Source of the DNA: Pseudofrankia inefficax
GTDB lineage: Bacteria; Actinomycetota; Actinomycetes; Frankiales; Frankiaceae
NCBI RefSeq assembly: GCF_000166135.1
Contig: NC_014666.1
Span: forward strand, 4,526,001 to 4,590,000
DNA length: 64,000 nt
Direction of reading: 5' to 3'
Part shown: piece after piece, positions 52,890 through 61,907 of the stretch
Position numbering within the stretch: position 1 is the first letter of the stretch
Layout: every line of letters begins with the position of its first letter
Position numbers and translations under genes: made by a program
Notes under the pieces: model-generated
What the model was told of the DNA's origin: nothing
The model's database searches: none
Seen by the model: the letters and a program-made list of their open reading frames with translations, nothing else

Positions 52890-53585
52890 CTAGCCGTTGG
52901 CCGCGGCCGTGCTGGTGGGGGTGGCGCCGGTGGGAGCTGTTCCGGTGGCCGCGGCGGTCACGTCCAGCAGGTCGACGACGAAGACGATCGTGTCGTCGGC
53001 CTTGATCGAGCCCTGGCCGCCCTGCGGGCCGTAGCCGAGCGCCGGCGGGATGACGATCTCGCGGCGGCCGCCGACCCGCATGCCAGCCACGGCGTCACTC
53101 ACGCTGCCCGCGATGCCCTGGGCGAACCCGGGGATGACCTGGTCGAGCGGGAACGTCGCCGGCTGGCCGCCCGTCCAGGAGGCGTCGAACGTCTTCCCGG
53201 TGTTCCACAGCACGCCGACATAGTTGACCGTCACGGTCGCCGACGAGGTCGCCGGGGTGCCGGTCCCCGTGACCAGGTCCTTCACGACGAGCTTGGTCGG
53301 CGGCAGGCCCTGGCCCGCGCCGACGGCCGGCTGGACGGTCAGGTTCGTCGGGTTGCCGACCACCGGCAGCACGGTCGCCGGCACGGCGGCCACCGTCGGC
53401 GAGGGCACCGGAGCCGCGGCCGTGCCGTCGGGAGCGGTGCTCGAGCTGCATCCCGCGGCCGCGGCGACGAGCAGCACCACGGCCGCCGCCGGCACGGCGA
53501 AGGCCATCCGCGCGTGCGCACCACGGCCGCCGGTGGGCACGGACGCAAGCAGGGACACGGGACGAAGACTCCTGGTCACGGGCAC
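52890..53585 (-). CDS. FKBP-type peptidyl-prolyl isomerase lipoprotein
   Basis: A 231-residue exported PPIase. The signal peptide ends in the lipobox VAAAAGC. After a linker and a short N-terminal domain, the FKBP domain shows VTVNYVGVLWNTGKTFDAS, then FPLDQVIPGFAQGIAG and the active-site rim VGGRREIVIPPALGYGPQG, with the final IVFVVDLLDV. It should help folding of proteins outside the membrane. GTG 53585 with AAAGGA upstream is preferred. The gene lies between pafA and pafBC on the same strand, but stacked hairpins on both sides suggest its own transcript. Confidence 0.92.
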   Translation of the reverse strand: MPVTRSLRPVSLLASVPTGGRGAHARMAFAVPAAAVVLLVAAAAGCSSSTAPDGTAAAPVPSPTVAAVPATVLPVVGNPTNLTVQPAVGAGQGLPPTKLVVKDLVTGTGTPATSSATVTVNYVGVLWNTGKTFDASWTGGQPATFPLDQVIPGFAQGIAGSVSDAVAGMRVGGRREIVIPPALGYGPQGGQGSIKADDTIVFVVDLLDVTAAATGTAPTGATPTSTAAANG

Positions 53586-54138
53586 GGAGGTCCTTTGGGG
53601 GAAGGCGACAGGACGGGGCGTCCGGGCCGCGCCGGACCGGCGACGGGGTTGCGGCTGGCTCGACGAGGTCGACCCGGCCGGGCCGCGAGCGGACCCGGGA
53701 CGCGCTGCGACGATCAGCACGCATCCTCGCAGAACGACCGGCCGCCGCATGTCACCGTCCGCACCGCCCCGCGCCACCCCCGGACAACATTCGCCCGCCT
53801 CACCCACAAGCCCCCGCCCACCCGCGTGGTGGGCCCGCTGCTTGATCGCCGTCTTGGCCCTCGGACGGTCCTGTTCCCGCCCCGTCGACAACCACCCGAG
53901 GGCCAAAACAGTGATCAAGCGACCGCCAACGCACCGGAAGACGGGCGCTCTGCGCCCGTCAGACGGTGGCCGGCAGGGCTCGCGCCAAACCCGCGCACCA
54001 ACGCGACCCATGGTCCCGACCATCGACCGCGGCCAGCCACCGTCATCCACACCAACCACGATCCAGCGTGAGACGGGCGCTCAGCGCCCGTCAGACGAAT
54101 GCCGGGGAGGGCGCTCCGCGCCCTTTCCCCGGCATTCG
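53586..54138. other. Gene-free gap between FKBP and pafA
   Basis: About 550 bp with no supported gene. It has the 79-bp element copy C (53841-53919) and the hairpins at 53940-53960 and 54072-54092. A third hairpin begins at 54094 and runs into the stop codon of pafA. Confidence 0.65.
53841..53919. repeat. 79-bp dispersed palindromic element, copy C
   Basis: The most symmetric copy: it starts CTTGATCGCC and ends GTGATCAAG, with TTGGCCCTCGG in the left half answering CCGAGGGCCAA in the right. Confidence 0.85.
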
Positions 54139-54140
54139 TC
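53940..54140. terminator. Three hairpins downstream of pafA
   Basis: GACGGGCGC stems recur at 53940-53960 and 54072-54092 with loops TCT and TCA. A longer hairpin at 54094-54140 has 15-base outer arms GACGAATGCCGGGGA and complement, with an inner GGGCGC/GCGCCC stem. It overlaps the stop codon of pafA (54139-54141) by two bases. It should terminate pafA and insulate it from FKBP. Confidence 0.8.
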
Positions 54141-55497
54141 ACATGGAGGCGATCAGCTTGTCGACGCGGTCGTCGACGGAGCGGAACGGGTCCTTGCACA
54201 GGACGGTCCGCTGGGCCTGGTCGTTCAGCTTCAGGTGCACCCAGTCGACGGTGAAGTCGCGGCGCTTCTCCTGCGCCCGCTTGATGAACTCGCCGCGCAG
54301 CCGGGCCCGCGTCGTCTGCGGCGGCTTCGACTTCGCCTCGAAGATGTCCAGGTCACGGGTCACCCGCTCGACCAGGCCGGCCTTCTCCATCCGGTAGTAC
54401 AGGCCGCGGTCGCGGTGGATGTCGTGGTATTTCAGGTCCAGCTCGGCGATCCGCGGCGACGCCAGCGACTCGTTGTGCCGCGCCCGGAACCGCTCGATGA
54501 GGACGTACTTCGTCACCCAGTCGATCTCCCGGGCGACCAGCTCCAGGTCGTCGGTCTCGATCGCCAGCAGGGTGCGGCCCCACAGGTCGAGCACCCGCTT
54601 CGCGACCGCGTCGCCGCCGCGGCGGTCGACGAACTCGACGGCCTTCGAGTAGTACTCCCGTTGGATGTCCAGCGCGGAGACCTCGCGGCCGTTCGCGAGG
54701 CGGATCTTGCGCTGGCAGGTCATGTCGTGGGAGACCTCGCGGATCGCCCGGATCGGGTTCTCCAGCGTCATGTCCCGCAGCACGACCCCGGCCTCGATCA
54801 TCCGCAGCACCAGGTCCGTCGAGCCGAGCTTGAGCAGCATCGTCGTCTCGGACATGTTCGAGTCGCCCACGATGACGTGCAGCCGGCGGAACCGCTCGGC
54901 GTCCGCGTGCGGCTCGTCCCGGGTGTTGATGATCGGCCGCGACCGGGTCGTCGCGCTCGACACGGACTCCCAGATGTGCTCGGCCCGCTGCGAGATGCAG
55001 TAGACGGCGCCGCGCGGGGTCTGCAGGACCTTCCCCGCGCCGCACAGGATCTGGCGGCTCACCAGGAACGGCACCAGCACGTCCGCCAGCCGGGAGAACT
55101 CCCCGTGCCGGCCGACCAGGTAGTTCTCGTGGCAGCCGTAGCTGTTCCCGGCCGAGTCGGTGTTGTTCTTGAACAGGTGGATGTCGCCGGCGATGCCCTC
55201 CTCGCGCAGCCGCCGCTCGGCCTCCACCAGCAGGCCTTCGAGGATGCGCTCGCCGGCCTTGTCATGAGTGACCAGGTCGGGCACCGAGTCGCATTCCGGC
55301 GTGGCGTACTCGGGATGGCTGCCCACGTCCAGGTAGAGACGAGCCCCGTTCTTCAGGAACACGTTGGAGCTGCGGCCCCAGGACACGACGCGGCGGAACA
55401 GGTACCGCGCCACCTCGTCCGGGCTCAGCCGCCGCTGGCCGCGGAACACACAGGTGACGCCGTACTCGTTCTCGAGCCCGAAGATGCGGCGATCCAC
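54139..55497 (-). CDS. pafA: Pup ligase PafA
   Basis: A 452-residue ligase that activates the C-terminal glutamate of Pup with ATP and couples it to lysines of target proteins. The N-terminus [16 protein letters not shown] holds the ATP/Mg glutamate at residue 9, and [20 protein letters not shown] holds the catalytic Asp at 57. [20 protein letters not shown] and [20 protein letters not shown] are further hallmarks. The start at 55497 gives this numbering, identical to that in M. tuberculosis. The gene is not in one transcript with dop, since a convergent hydrolase and a membrane gene intervene. Confidence 0.97.
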   Translation of the reverse strand: MDRRIFGLENEYGVTCVFRGQRRLSPDEVARYLFRRVVSWGRSSNVFLKNGARLYLDVGSHPEYATPECDSVPDLVTHDKAGERILEGLLVEAERRLREEGIAGDIHLFKNNTDSAGNSYGCHENYLVGRHGEFSRLADVLVPFLVSRQILCGAGKVLQTPRGAVYCISQRAEHIWESVSSATTRSRPIINTRDEPHADAERFRRLHVIVGDSNMSETTMLLKLGSTDLVLRMIEAGVVLRDMTLENPIRAIREVSHDMTCQRKIRLANGREVSALDIQREYYSKAVEFVDRRGGDAVAKRVLDLWGRTLLAIETDDLELVAREIDWVTKYVLIERFRARHNESLASPRIAELDLKYHDIHRDRGLYYRMEKAGLVERVTRDLDIFEAKSKPPQTTRARLRGEFIKRAQEKRRDFTVDWVHLKLNDQAQRTVLCKDPFRSVDDRVDKLIASM

Positions 55498-55613
55498 TCC
55501 TTGACCCTATGCGCGTCGGCGCTCTCGCGCGGCCGGACGCACGCGCCGCCCCGGGTAATTCGCCGCCGCCGGCCCCTCCACGTCACCTACGGCCAGAAGC
55601 AGGGCCAATCCGG

Positions 55614-56930
55614 CTACACCCGGCGACCATCCGGCAGGAACCGGTCCTGCGCCCCGGCCGCCGAGCCCGGTGCGACGCCGGGGGCCGCCGGGAACGTCGG
55701 CTCAACCGGCAGCGGGATGCCCGGGAAGCCGGCCGAGCTGGTCGGGGCCTCGCTCACCGGAACCTCACCGCGCCGGCCCCGCGGCCAGGGCCGACCATGC
55801 CAGCCCCGGGTGTCGCCGACCATGATCAGTGCCACCCCGAGCGCCGCCCACACGGTCAGCACCGCGGCCGCGTCCCCGCCGCCGGAACCGCGGAAGTAGG
55901 CCGCCGACCGCAGCAGCGTCACCCCGGCCCCCGGCGGGGCCAGCTGGCCGAGGGCCCCCCACGGCCGCGGCATCAGCTCGGGGGCCGACGACCACGCCGA
56001 CAGCGCCGCCGCCACCACGAAGAACACGAACCCGCCGGTCAGGCCCACGGTCCCGGCCCGCGCGCCCAGGCCCAGCACGGTGCCCGCGACCGCCACCCCC
56101 AGCAGGGTCAGCACCCCCATCGCCGCCCAGTAGGAACCGGGCAGCACGACCAGGACGTAGCGCAGCGCCGCCGCGCCCGCCGCGCCCGCCGTCAGCGCCA
56201 GCCCCGCGAGACCGGCCAGCCGCGCGCCCCGGCGCGCCGTGGTGCGCGACAGCAGCACGCCCCCCACCGCGACCACCAGCACCAGCGGCAGGTAGCCCGC
56301 CGACAGGCCACCGCCGACATGGTCGGCCGGCGCGTTCGGGACCACGTCGACGACCGGGATGTCCGCCGTCGGCATCACCTGCGCGATGCCGCGCTGCATC
56401 GCCTCCGACACCGCCGGGCTCGCCGCCGACGCCACGTGCAGCGACAGCCCGCTGGGCCCGATCACGAACGCCGCGTAGGCCTCCCGCGCCCGCAGCGCCC
56501 GGTCGGCCGCGTCCCCGTCGGCGACCACCCGGACCCGCAGCGTCCCCGGCTCCGTCGTCGTCAGCTGCTCGGCCAGGGCCCGCGCCGGGCCCGACGGACC
56601 GGCGGCGAGCACCGGCAGGCCGTACGGGCGCAGGCTCGTCACGGTCCACCCGTACAGGCAGGTCAGCACCCCCACCAGCAGCGCCACCCCGACGACGACC
56701 ACCAGCAGCCGGCGGGTCTCCCCCGCCGGCCGGCGGTCTCCGGCGCTGATCTCGTCCGTCTCGCCCGAGTCCGCCGACCGGGCCGCCGTCGGCGCCGAGC
56801 GCGGGCCGGTGATCCGGATCCGCGGGCCCGTGCCCCGGCCGACCGCCCGATGCCGGGCCCCGCCGCTCCCGGACGTCACCGCGTCCCCGTCCTCGCCGCC
56901 GTCGGAGACACGCCGCTCGCTTGTCAGCAC
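55614..56930 (-). CDS. Polytopic membrane protein of the YhgE/ABC-2 permease-like type
   Basis: About 438 residues. After a charged, disordered N-terminus of some 90 residues there is one membrane helix (RRLLVVVVGVALLVGVLTCL), a soluble loop of about 110 residues, and then six hydrophobic segments (GYLPLVLVVAVGGVLLSRTT to AAVLTVWAALGVALIMVGD). This matches the topology of ABC-2 or YhgE-type exporter membrane parts. GTG 56930, with GGGAGC upstream, is preferred. No ATPase gene is adjacent. The gene lies between pafA and the hydrolase on the minus strand and may belong to envelope functions. Confidence 0.7.
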   Translation of the reverse strand: MLTSERRVSDGGEDGDAVTSGSGGARHRAVGRGTGPRIRITGPRSAPTAARSADSGETDEISAGDRRPAGETRRLLVVVVGVALLVGVLTCLYGWTVTSLRPYGLPVLAAGPSGPARALAEQLTTTEPGTLRVRVVADGDAADRALRAREAYAAFVIGPSGLSLHVASAASPAVSEAMQRGIAQVMPTADIPVVDVVPNAPADHVGGGLSAGYLPLVLVVAVGGVLLSRTTARRGARLAGLAGLALTAGAAGAAALRYVLVVLPGSYWAAMGVLTLLGVAVAGTVLGLGARAGTVGLTGGFVFFVVAAALSAWSSAPELMPRPWGALGQLAPPGAGVTLLRSAAYFRGSGGGDAAAVLTVWAALGVALIMVGDTRGWHGRPWPRGRRGEVPVSEAPTSSAGFPGIPLPVEPTFPAAPGVAPGSAAGAQDRFLPDGRRV

Positions 56931-57190
56931 CGGTGCTCCCGCTCCGCGGTGCGCGACCACCCCACCCAGGCGCCCGCTGCCACCACTATCCGTGACCGTC
57001 CGGGCCGATCCTGTGGCAGCCGGCCGGCGACTGCACGCCTGGCCCGGCGTGTCGCCGACAACCCGCGGCAGAGTCCCGGCAGAGGCCCGGATAGCGAACC
57101 GAGCCGCGCGTAGCCCGCCTACGCCGGCCTTCGCCGGGCAGCCCGGACGACCCGCGACACCGCAGCGCCAGGACGGCGAGGATGAGGGGC

Positions 57191-57925
57191 ATGTCCCAGG
57201 TCCCCACCTCAGCCGTCGACCTCACGGCGGCGGACGGCACGCCGCTCACGGCCTGCCCCCCGGCCGGCGAGCGCCACGGCGGCGTCATCGTGATCCACGA
57301 CGCCCGCGGCATCACCCCGTACCTGCGCTCGGTCTGCGAGCGGCTGGCCGCCGAGGGCTGGCTCGCCGTCGCGCCGCACCTCTACCACCGGCAGGGCTTC
57401 GCCGAGACCACTCGGGACGACAGCTGGGCGAGCGCGGCGACCGACATGCTCAGCCTCGACGGCACCGAGATCAGCGCCGACGTCGACTCCGCCCGCGGCT
57501 ATCTGGCGACCAGCGAGGTCGGCGGGGCCAACACCGCGATCATCGGCTTCTGCATGGGCGGCACCGTCGCGCTCGCCACCGCCGCCCGCGCCTCGCTCGC
57601 CGCCGCGGTGTCGTTCTACGGCGGTGCCGTCAGCACGCCGTACTGGGCGGGCGTCGCGCCCCTCGTCGAGCTGGCCCCGGCGCTGCGCGGGCCGTGGCTC
57701 GGCCTCTACGGCGACGAGGACGCGCTGATCACCCCGGCCGAGATCAGCGCCCTGCGCGCCGCGGCCGCCACCTCCGCCGGCCCGACCGAGCTGATCTCCT
57801 ACCCCGGCGCCGGCCACGCCTTCCACAGCGACGACCGCCCGGCCGTCTACCGCCCCGAGGCCGCGGCCGACGCCTGGGCCCGCGCCCTCGCGTTCCTTCG
57901 CCAGCACGCGGGCATCCAGGCTTGA
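57191..57925 (+). CDS. Dienelactone hydrolase family protein
   Basis: A 244-residue alpha/beta hydrolase. The HDARG segment is in VIVIHDARGITPYLRSV, the nucleophile cysteine in IIGFCMGGTVAL, the acid in LGLYGDEDALIT, and the histidine in YPGAGHAFHSDDRP. The Cys nucleophile is the dienelactone hydrolase type, which opens 4-carboxymethylenebut-2-en-4-olides in aromatic degradation; many members have other ester substrates. It is the only plus-strand gene in this stretch and lies within the proteasome block. ATG 57191 is favoured, with an ATG three codons earlier as alternative. Confidence 0.92.
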   Translation: MSQVPTSAVDLTAADGTPLTACPPAGERHGGVIVIHDARGITPYLRSVCERLAAEGWLAVAPHLYHRQGFAETTRDDSWASAATDMLSLDGTEISADVDSARGYLATSEVGGANTAIIGFCMGGTVALATAARASLAAAVSFYGGAVSTPYWAGVAPLVELAPALRGPWLGLYGDEDALITPAEISALRAAAATSAGPTELISYPGAGHAFHSDDRPAVYRPEAAADAWARALAFLRQHAGIQA

Positions 57926-58009
57926 TCATCCCGCCGGCGCCGGCGGGTCAACACCGTAGACAACGCCGCGTTCCCATGACCGGGGCCAATGTCGTTCGTA
58001 GGTCGCCGC

Positions 58010-58045
58010 CCGCTGGTGGTCGTGGCCTTCCACGACCACCAGCGG
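58010..58045. terminator. 16-bp-stem hairpin between convergent genes
   Basis: Arms CCGCTGGTGGTCGTGG (58010-58025) and its complement (58030-58045), loop CCTT. It lies between the stops of the plus-strand hydrolase and the minus-strand prcA, so it can terminate both. Confidence 0.85.
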
Positions 58046-58091
58046 GGCGCGACGGCGGCCGTCAGCGTCGGCACGGCCGCCGGGAGGCGGA

Positions 58092-58832
58092 CTAGGCGCT
58101 CGCCGCCGTCTCGGCCAGCAGGCCCTCCAGCTGCGGGCCGGTGACCCGCTTGAACTGGCGGCGCGGGCGGTTGCGGTCCAGAACCGCCACCTCGAGGTTC
58201 CCCGCCGACAGCACCCGCTCACCGTTCTGCGCCGCGGCGCCCGGCGCCCCCGGCTGCGTGCCGGCACCCAGCGCCCGCACCGCGACCCGCAGCGCCTGAG
58301 CCAACGGCTCCCCCGCCGTGTGGTGCTCCCGCAGCGAGGCGTTCACCTGCTCGGACTGGCCACCGATCGCGACGAAACCCCGCTCGTCCGCGATCGAACC
58401 GTCATAGGTCAGCCGGTAGATCTGGTCCGACTCGGGCGTCGAGCCGACCTCGGCCACCACGATCTCGACCTCGTACGGCTTGATCGACTCGGTGAAGATC
58501 GTGCCGAGGGTCTGCGCGTAGGCGTTCGCCAACGCCCGGCCGGTCACGTCCCGCCGGTCGTAGGTGTAGCCCTTCATGTCCGTCAGCCGGATCCCGGCCG
58601 TGCGCAGGTTCTCGAACTCGTTGTACTTCCCGACCGCGGCGAACGCGATCCGGTCGTACACCTCGCTGATCTTGTGCAGGGTCACGGACGGGTTCTCGGC
58701 CACGAACAGGATGCCGTCCGAGTACGTCACGATCACGACGCTGCGGCCCCGCGCGATGCCCTTGCGGGCGTACTCCGACTTGTCCCGGACCCACTGCTCC
58801 GGACTTGCGTAGCCGCCGAACGGCATGGTCAC
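58092..58832 (-). CDS. prcA: 20S proteasome alpha subunit PrcA
   Basis: A 246-residue subunit forming the outer rings that gate the core and dock the ARC ATPase. The N-terminus [20 protein letters not shown] is the alpha-type N-terminal part, with [20 protein letters not shown] the typical helix H0/strand S1 region. [20 protein letters not shown] and [20 protein letters not shown] are further hallmarks. The GTG at 58832 begins two codons before an ATG; AGGAGG supports it. It follows prcB directly, with two bases between stop and start, so both are made as a pair. Confidence 0.97.
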   Translation of the reverse strand: MTMPFGGYASPEQWVRDKSEYARKGIARGRSVVIVTYSDGILFVAENPSVTLHKISEVYDRIAFAAVGKYNEFENLRTAGIRLTDMKGYTYDRRDVTGRALANAYAQTLGTIFTESIKPYEVEIVVAEVGSTPESDQIYRLTYDGSIADERGFVAIGGQSEQVNASLREHHTAGEPLAQALRVAVRALGAGTQPGAPGAAAQNGERVLSAGNLEVAVLDRNRPRRQFKRVTGPQLEGLLAETAASA

Positions 58833-58833
58833 G

Positions 58834-59658
58834 TCATCCTCCTGGGTTCGTCAGCCGGTCGGCGACAAGGGCGTCCACCACGGCCCCCACCTCGTCGTCC
58901 GCGTACCGCCGGAACCCGTCGGTGGTGACGGCAGCGACGACCGGGAAGATCCGGCGGGCCATGTCCGGGCCGCCGGTCGCCGAGTCGTCGTCCGCGGCAT
59001 CGTAGAGCGCGTCCAGGCTGATCCGGACCGCGTGTTCCTCGGACAGGTCCGCCCGCCACGTCTTCTTCAACGCGCTCTTGGCGAACACCGAACCCGAGCC
59101 GATCGAGTGGAAGCCCTGCTCCTCCGAGCGGGCCGCGGCGATGTCATACGAGAAGATCCGCCCGACCCCCCGGTCGAGGTCATAGCCCGCGAACAACGGC
59201 ACCACCGCCAGGCCCTGCAGCGCCATCGGCAGGTTGCTCTTGACCATGAAACCCAGCCGGTTCGCCTTCGCGTCCAGCGAGAGGGTGTCACCCTCGATCT
59301 TCTCGTAGTGCTCGAGCTCGACCTGGAACAGCTTGATCAGGTCGGCGCCGACGCCCGCCGTGCCGGCATAGCCGACCGCCGAGTACTCGTCGGCGTGGTG
59401 GACCTTGTCCACGTCCCTCGTCGCGATCAGGTTCCCCTGCGTCGCCCGCCGGTCACCGGCCATGATCACGCCGCCGGGGAAGGTCACCGCCACGATCGTC
59501 GTCCCGTGCGCCACCTCGATCGCCGGGCCGGGCAGCTGCTGGCGGTTGCCCGGCAGCAGGTCCGGCGCCGCGAGCGACAGGAACTCGGTGAACGACGACG
59601 TTCCCGGCCTCATGAACACAGACGGTAGACGTCCGGCCACGCTAGATGGATCTGGCAC
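58834..59658 (-). CDS. prcB: 20S proteasome beta subunit PrcB
   Basis: A 274-residue precursor of the catalytic subunit. A propeptide of 52 residues ends in EVAHG, and Thr53 of the following TTIVAVTF is the N-terminal nucleophile after autocleavage. The lysine of the active site ([20 protein letters not shown]) and [15 protein letters not shown] are conserved. GAAGGGGG is upstream of GTG 59658. It sits between the endonuclease VII-like gene and prcA in one operon. Threonine-protease function in targeted degradation is well established for the family. Confidence 0.97.
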   Translation of the reverse strand: MPDPSSVAGRLPSVFMRPGTSSFTEFLSLAAPDLLPGNRQQLPGPAIEVAHGTTIVAVTFPGGVIMAGDRRATQGNLIATRDVDKVHHADEYSAVGYAGTAGVGADLIKLFQVELEHYEKIEGDTLSLDAKANRLGFMVKSNLPMALQGLAVVPLFAGYDLDRGVGRIFSYDIAAARSEEQGFHSIGSGSVFAKSALKKTWRADLSEEHAVRISLDALYDAADDDSATGGPDMARRIFPVVAAVTTDGFRRYADDEVGAVVDALVADRLTNPGG

Positions 59659-59674
59659 GCATCCCCCTTCAAGG

Positions 59675-60601
59675 TCACGCGGCGAGCAGCTGATCCCACG
59701 CCAACAGATAGTTCAAAGCCCCGTACACCCGGTCCAAGTCGTCGCCGAAGCTTCCCAGCCCGGTGTTGCAGCCGGAACACAAGATGCCACGAACCGCACC
59801 GGTCAGGTGGTCATGGTCGACGTGTTCCGCCGGGCCCGTCAGGCAGATCACGCACACCCCGCGCTGCACCTCCAGCATCTCGGCCAGCCTCCGCTCAGAC
59901 AGGCCGTATTTGCGTTCGACATGCCTGAGAGCGTGCGCGCTGCGCCCGGTCGGAGCCGAACGCGGCTCGCCGCTCGGCAGCGTCGGCCGTTCCGGCAGAG
60001 GACCTGTCGGCAAGGGCTCTAGCGTGCGAAGCAGGTACAACGCAGCGTTGCAGATGACGGCCAGGTCGTCCCGGAGCTGACCAAGTCCGACATTGCAGGT
60101 GAAGCAGAGGAGCCCGCGGACCTCACCGGTCGCGTGGTCGTGGTCGACGTGCTCAGCGGGCTTCTCCCGACAGATCGCGCACCGGCCACCCTGATCCGCG
60201 ATCAGGGCATCGACTTGCTCGGACCTCAGGCCATAGCGCACAAGCATGTTGCGGTTCCGCATCGAACCGTGAAGACGATCGACGCTTGCGTACGCGCGGA
60301 CGTTGTTGCAGGGGCGGCAATAGGTGTGCAAACCGTCGGACGCCCGCCGCCTCGCGGCAAACTCCGAGGCCGGCTTGCGCTGCCCGCAGTCCGGGCAGGT
60401 CCGGTAGCCGTCAGGCTCCAACGGACGAGTCCGCCGGTTGTCCCGCAGGTCGCCTCCCTTCCTCCGGTGGTACCGCTCGCGGTTACGCCGCCGATAGCAC
60501 TCGATGCAGTAGTTGTGCCGCCCGTCGGCCATCTGCGGGTGCGGGTGGAACTGGTCGAGCAGCTTCTCGACGCCGCAGTCGCGGCAGACCTTCCGACTCA
60601 T
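59675..60601 (-). CDS. Tandem endonuclease VII-like (HNH) protein with double zinc ribbons, in the proteasome operon
   Basis: A 308-residue protein built from two repeated halves. Two N-terminal zinc-finger units begin [13 protein letters not shown] and [13 protein letters not shown], each ending in YCxxC. Two HNH domains follow: [20 protein letters not shown] and [20 protein letters not shown], both with the preceding C-x2-C (CAICR and CVICL), the His-Asp-His and the CNxGLG end. They match the recombination endonuclease VII family, which resolves branched DNA in phage. It lies between pup and prcB, an insertion I recall also in Streptomyces. Enzyme activity is inferred from the motifs. Confidence 0.85.
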   Translation of the reverse strand: MSRKVCRDCGVEKLLDQFHPHPQMADGRHNYCIECYRRRNRERYHRRKGGDLRDNRRTRPLEPDGYRTCPDCGQRKPASEFAARRRASDGLHTYCRPCNNVRAYASVDRLHGSMRNRNMLVRYGLRSEQVDALIADQGGRCAICREKPAEHVDHDHATGEVRGLLCFTCNVGLGQLRDDLAVICNAALYLLRTLEPLPTGPLPERPTLPSGEPRSAPTGRSAHALRHVERKYGLSERRLAEMLEVQRGVCVICLTGPAEHVDHDHLTGAVRGILCSGCNTGLGSFGDDLDRVYGALNYLLAWDQLLAA

Positions 60602-60657
60602 GCACCCTGTCTACTCCGACAGCCCAGGCGTCTCGGTCAGAGACCCAGCCCGGTCGT

Positions 60658-60687
60658 TTGACAGAAGCGCACAACGCGTGGTACGCT
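60658..60687 (+). promoter_or_regulatory. Sigma-70-like promoter pointing antisense into pup
   Basis: On the plus strand TTGACA (60658-60663) is followed after 18 bases by TACGCT (60682-60687). Transcription would start near 60694, at the 3' end of pup, and run antisense through it. Its real use is uncertain. Confidence 0.45.
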
Positions 60688-60693
60688 AGAAGG

Positions 60694-60909
60694 TTATTCC
60701 CCTCCCTTCTGTATGTAGCCCTTGACAAACTCCTCGGCGTTTTCCTCGAGAACGTCGTCGATCTCGTCGAGGAGGGAGTCGACGTCCTCGGAGAGCTTCT
60801 CGTGGCGCTCCTTGAGGTCGGAGCCGGTGCTCTCCTCGACCTCGGCCTCTTCGGTCTCGTTGTCGCGGCGGCTGCCGTGGGTCTGGCCGCCACTGTCCCT
60901 GCTCGGCAT
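60694..60909 (-). CDS. pup: Prokaryotic ubiquitin-like protein Pup
   Basis: A 71-residue, disordered, acidic modifier. The N-terminal half is hydrophilic (GGQTHGSRRDNETEEAEVEE), the C-terminal half is a helix on binding ARC (LSEDVDSLLDEIDDVLEENA), and the end reads EFVKGYIQKGGE. The last codon before the stop is GAA, so Pup ends in glutamate and does not need deamidation before PafA ligation. AGGAGG lies four bases before the ATG at 60909. An extension of 30 codons upstream has no support. It follows dop by about 1 kb on the same strand. Confidence 0.97.
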   Translation of the reverse strand: MPSRDSGGQTHGSRRDNETEEAEVEESTGSDLKERHEKLSEDVDSLLDEIDDVLEENAEEFVKGYIQKGGE

Positions 60910-61529
60910 GTGCCCTCCTGTCGTCTCGGGCGGCGTCGCTGGACCCCGCCCGGCCAGGCAACCGCCACGCCGGGTGCGGGCCGGGAAGCCGTGGAACACG
61001 GCCCCTCTGGCCTGCGCCTCAGGACGCTGCCTTTGATCACACTATCCCGGCCCACCGACAGCTTCTGGCAGTTCGGGACAGCATTACTCCACCACGACTC
61101 CATCACGAACGCCCGGCCACGTCGCCCCGTCCGCCGTCAGCGGAACGCGGATCACCAGGCCAAGGCGGCCGCGACCAGGCCCGCACTCACGCGGGATCCC
61201 CCGCGGCCATGGCTCCGCTACTCGCAGGAGGAGGCCAGTGTGGCCTGGCTCGGAAGCAGGCCAGTGTGGCCCGGCGCGGGCTCCGCGCTCGTCGGGAGTC
61301 GCCCTCGGGGTGCGCGCCCTCGGGCTTCCCCCGGTCAGGCACACCCGTCCGGGCCAGCGGACGCCAAGGTGGCGGCGCGGGCTCCGCGGTCGCCGAGGGT
61401 CCCCCAACGGCGCGCCACCCCGGGGCTCCTTGTCTGGGTCAGCCACACCGGTCTGGGTTCCCGCACGCCGGGGAACCGCATCCCGGCGCCACACTCGAGG
61501 CCTTGATCATCCCAGCAGCACCGTCAGGC

Positions 61530-61609
61530 CTTGATCGACGTCTTGGCCGTGCCGTGGTCGCATCTCGGCTCGAAACGCAGCCACCCGAGGGACCAAACCG
61601 GCGATCAAC
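61530..61609. repeat. Dispersed palindromic element, copy D (80 bp)
   Basis: It begins CTTGATCGACGTCTTGGCC and ends GGCGATCAAC, with GCCACCCGAGGG inside. It has one extra base and a more diverged left half than the other copies, and CTTGATCATCCC lies just upstream (61502). Confidence 0.7.
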
Positions 61610-61834
61610 GACACCCCAAGGCCGACGCCGATCCCGAATCAGCGGGCGATGCAGCCAGCCGCAACGCCACCAAGCCCGGCCCGAGGGCCCGCCCTCACCA
61701 GCGCGACGCAACCAGGCACGACACCCCAGACCCGCCGAGGCGACCACGAACCCAGCCGCCAACGAGCCCACCCCCGGGTATCCACCCCAGCCCCGATACA
61801 GCGCAGGGAGGGCGCTCAGCGCCCGAGGCGGCCG

Positions 61835-61869
61835 GGGTCCCTGCCGGATCGGCGAAGCCGATCTGGGAG
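61835..61869. repeat. 35-bp repeat left of dop
   Basis: The segment runs from GGGTCCCTGCC to TCTGGGAG. It contains the hairpin GATCGGCGAAGCCGATC. Its inverted copy is at 63560-63594, where GATCGACGAAGTCGATC replaces the hairpin, so the base pairing is kept by paired changes. Confidence 0.75.
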
Positions 61870-61907
61870 ATCAGCAGAGGCGCGGAGCGCCGTCTCTGGC
61901 CCGCGCC

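Larger units (their letters stand above)
60910..61907. other. Gene-free 1-kb region between pup and dop
   Basis: No gene is supported. The region holds GGCCAGTGTGGCC twice (61233-61245, 61259-61271), the 79-bp-type element copy D (61530-61609), a hairpin near 61810, and a 35-bp segment (61835-61869) that recurs in inverted orientation beyond dop. This is an unusual length for the dop-pup interval. Confidence 0.65.
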
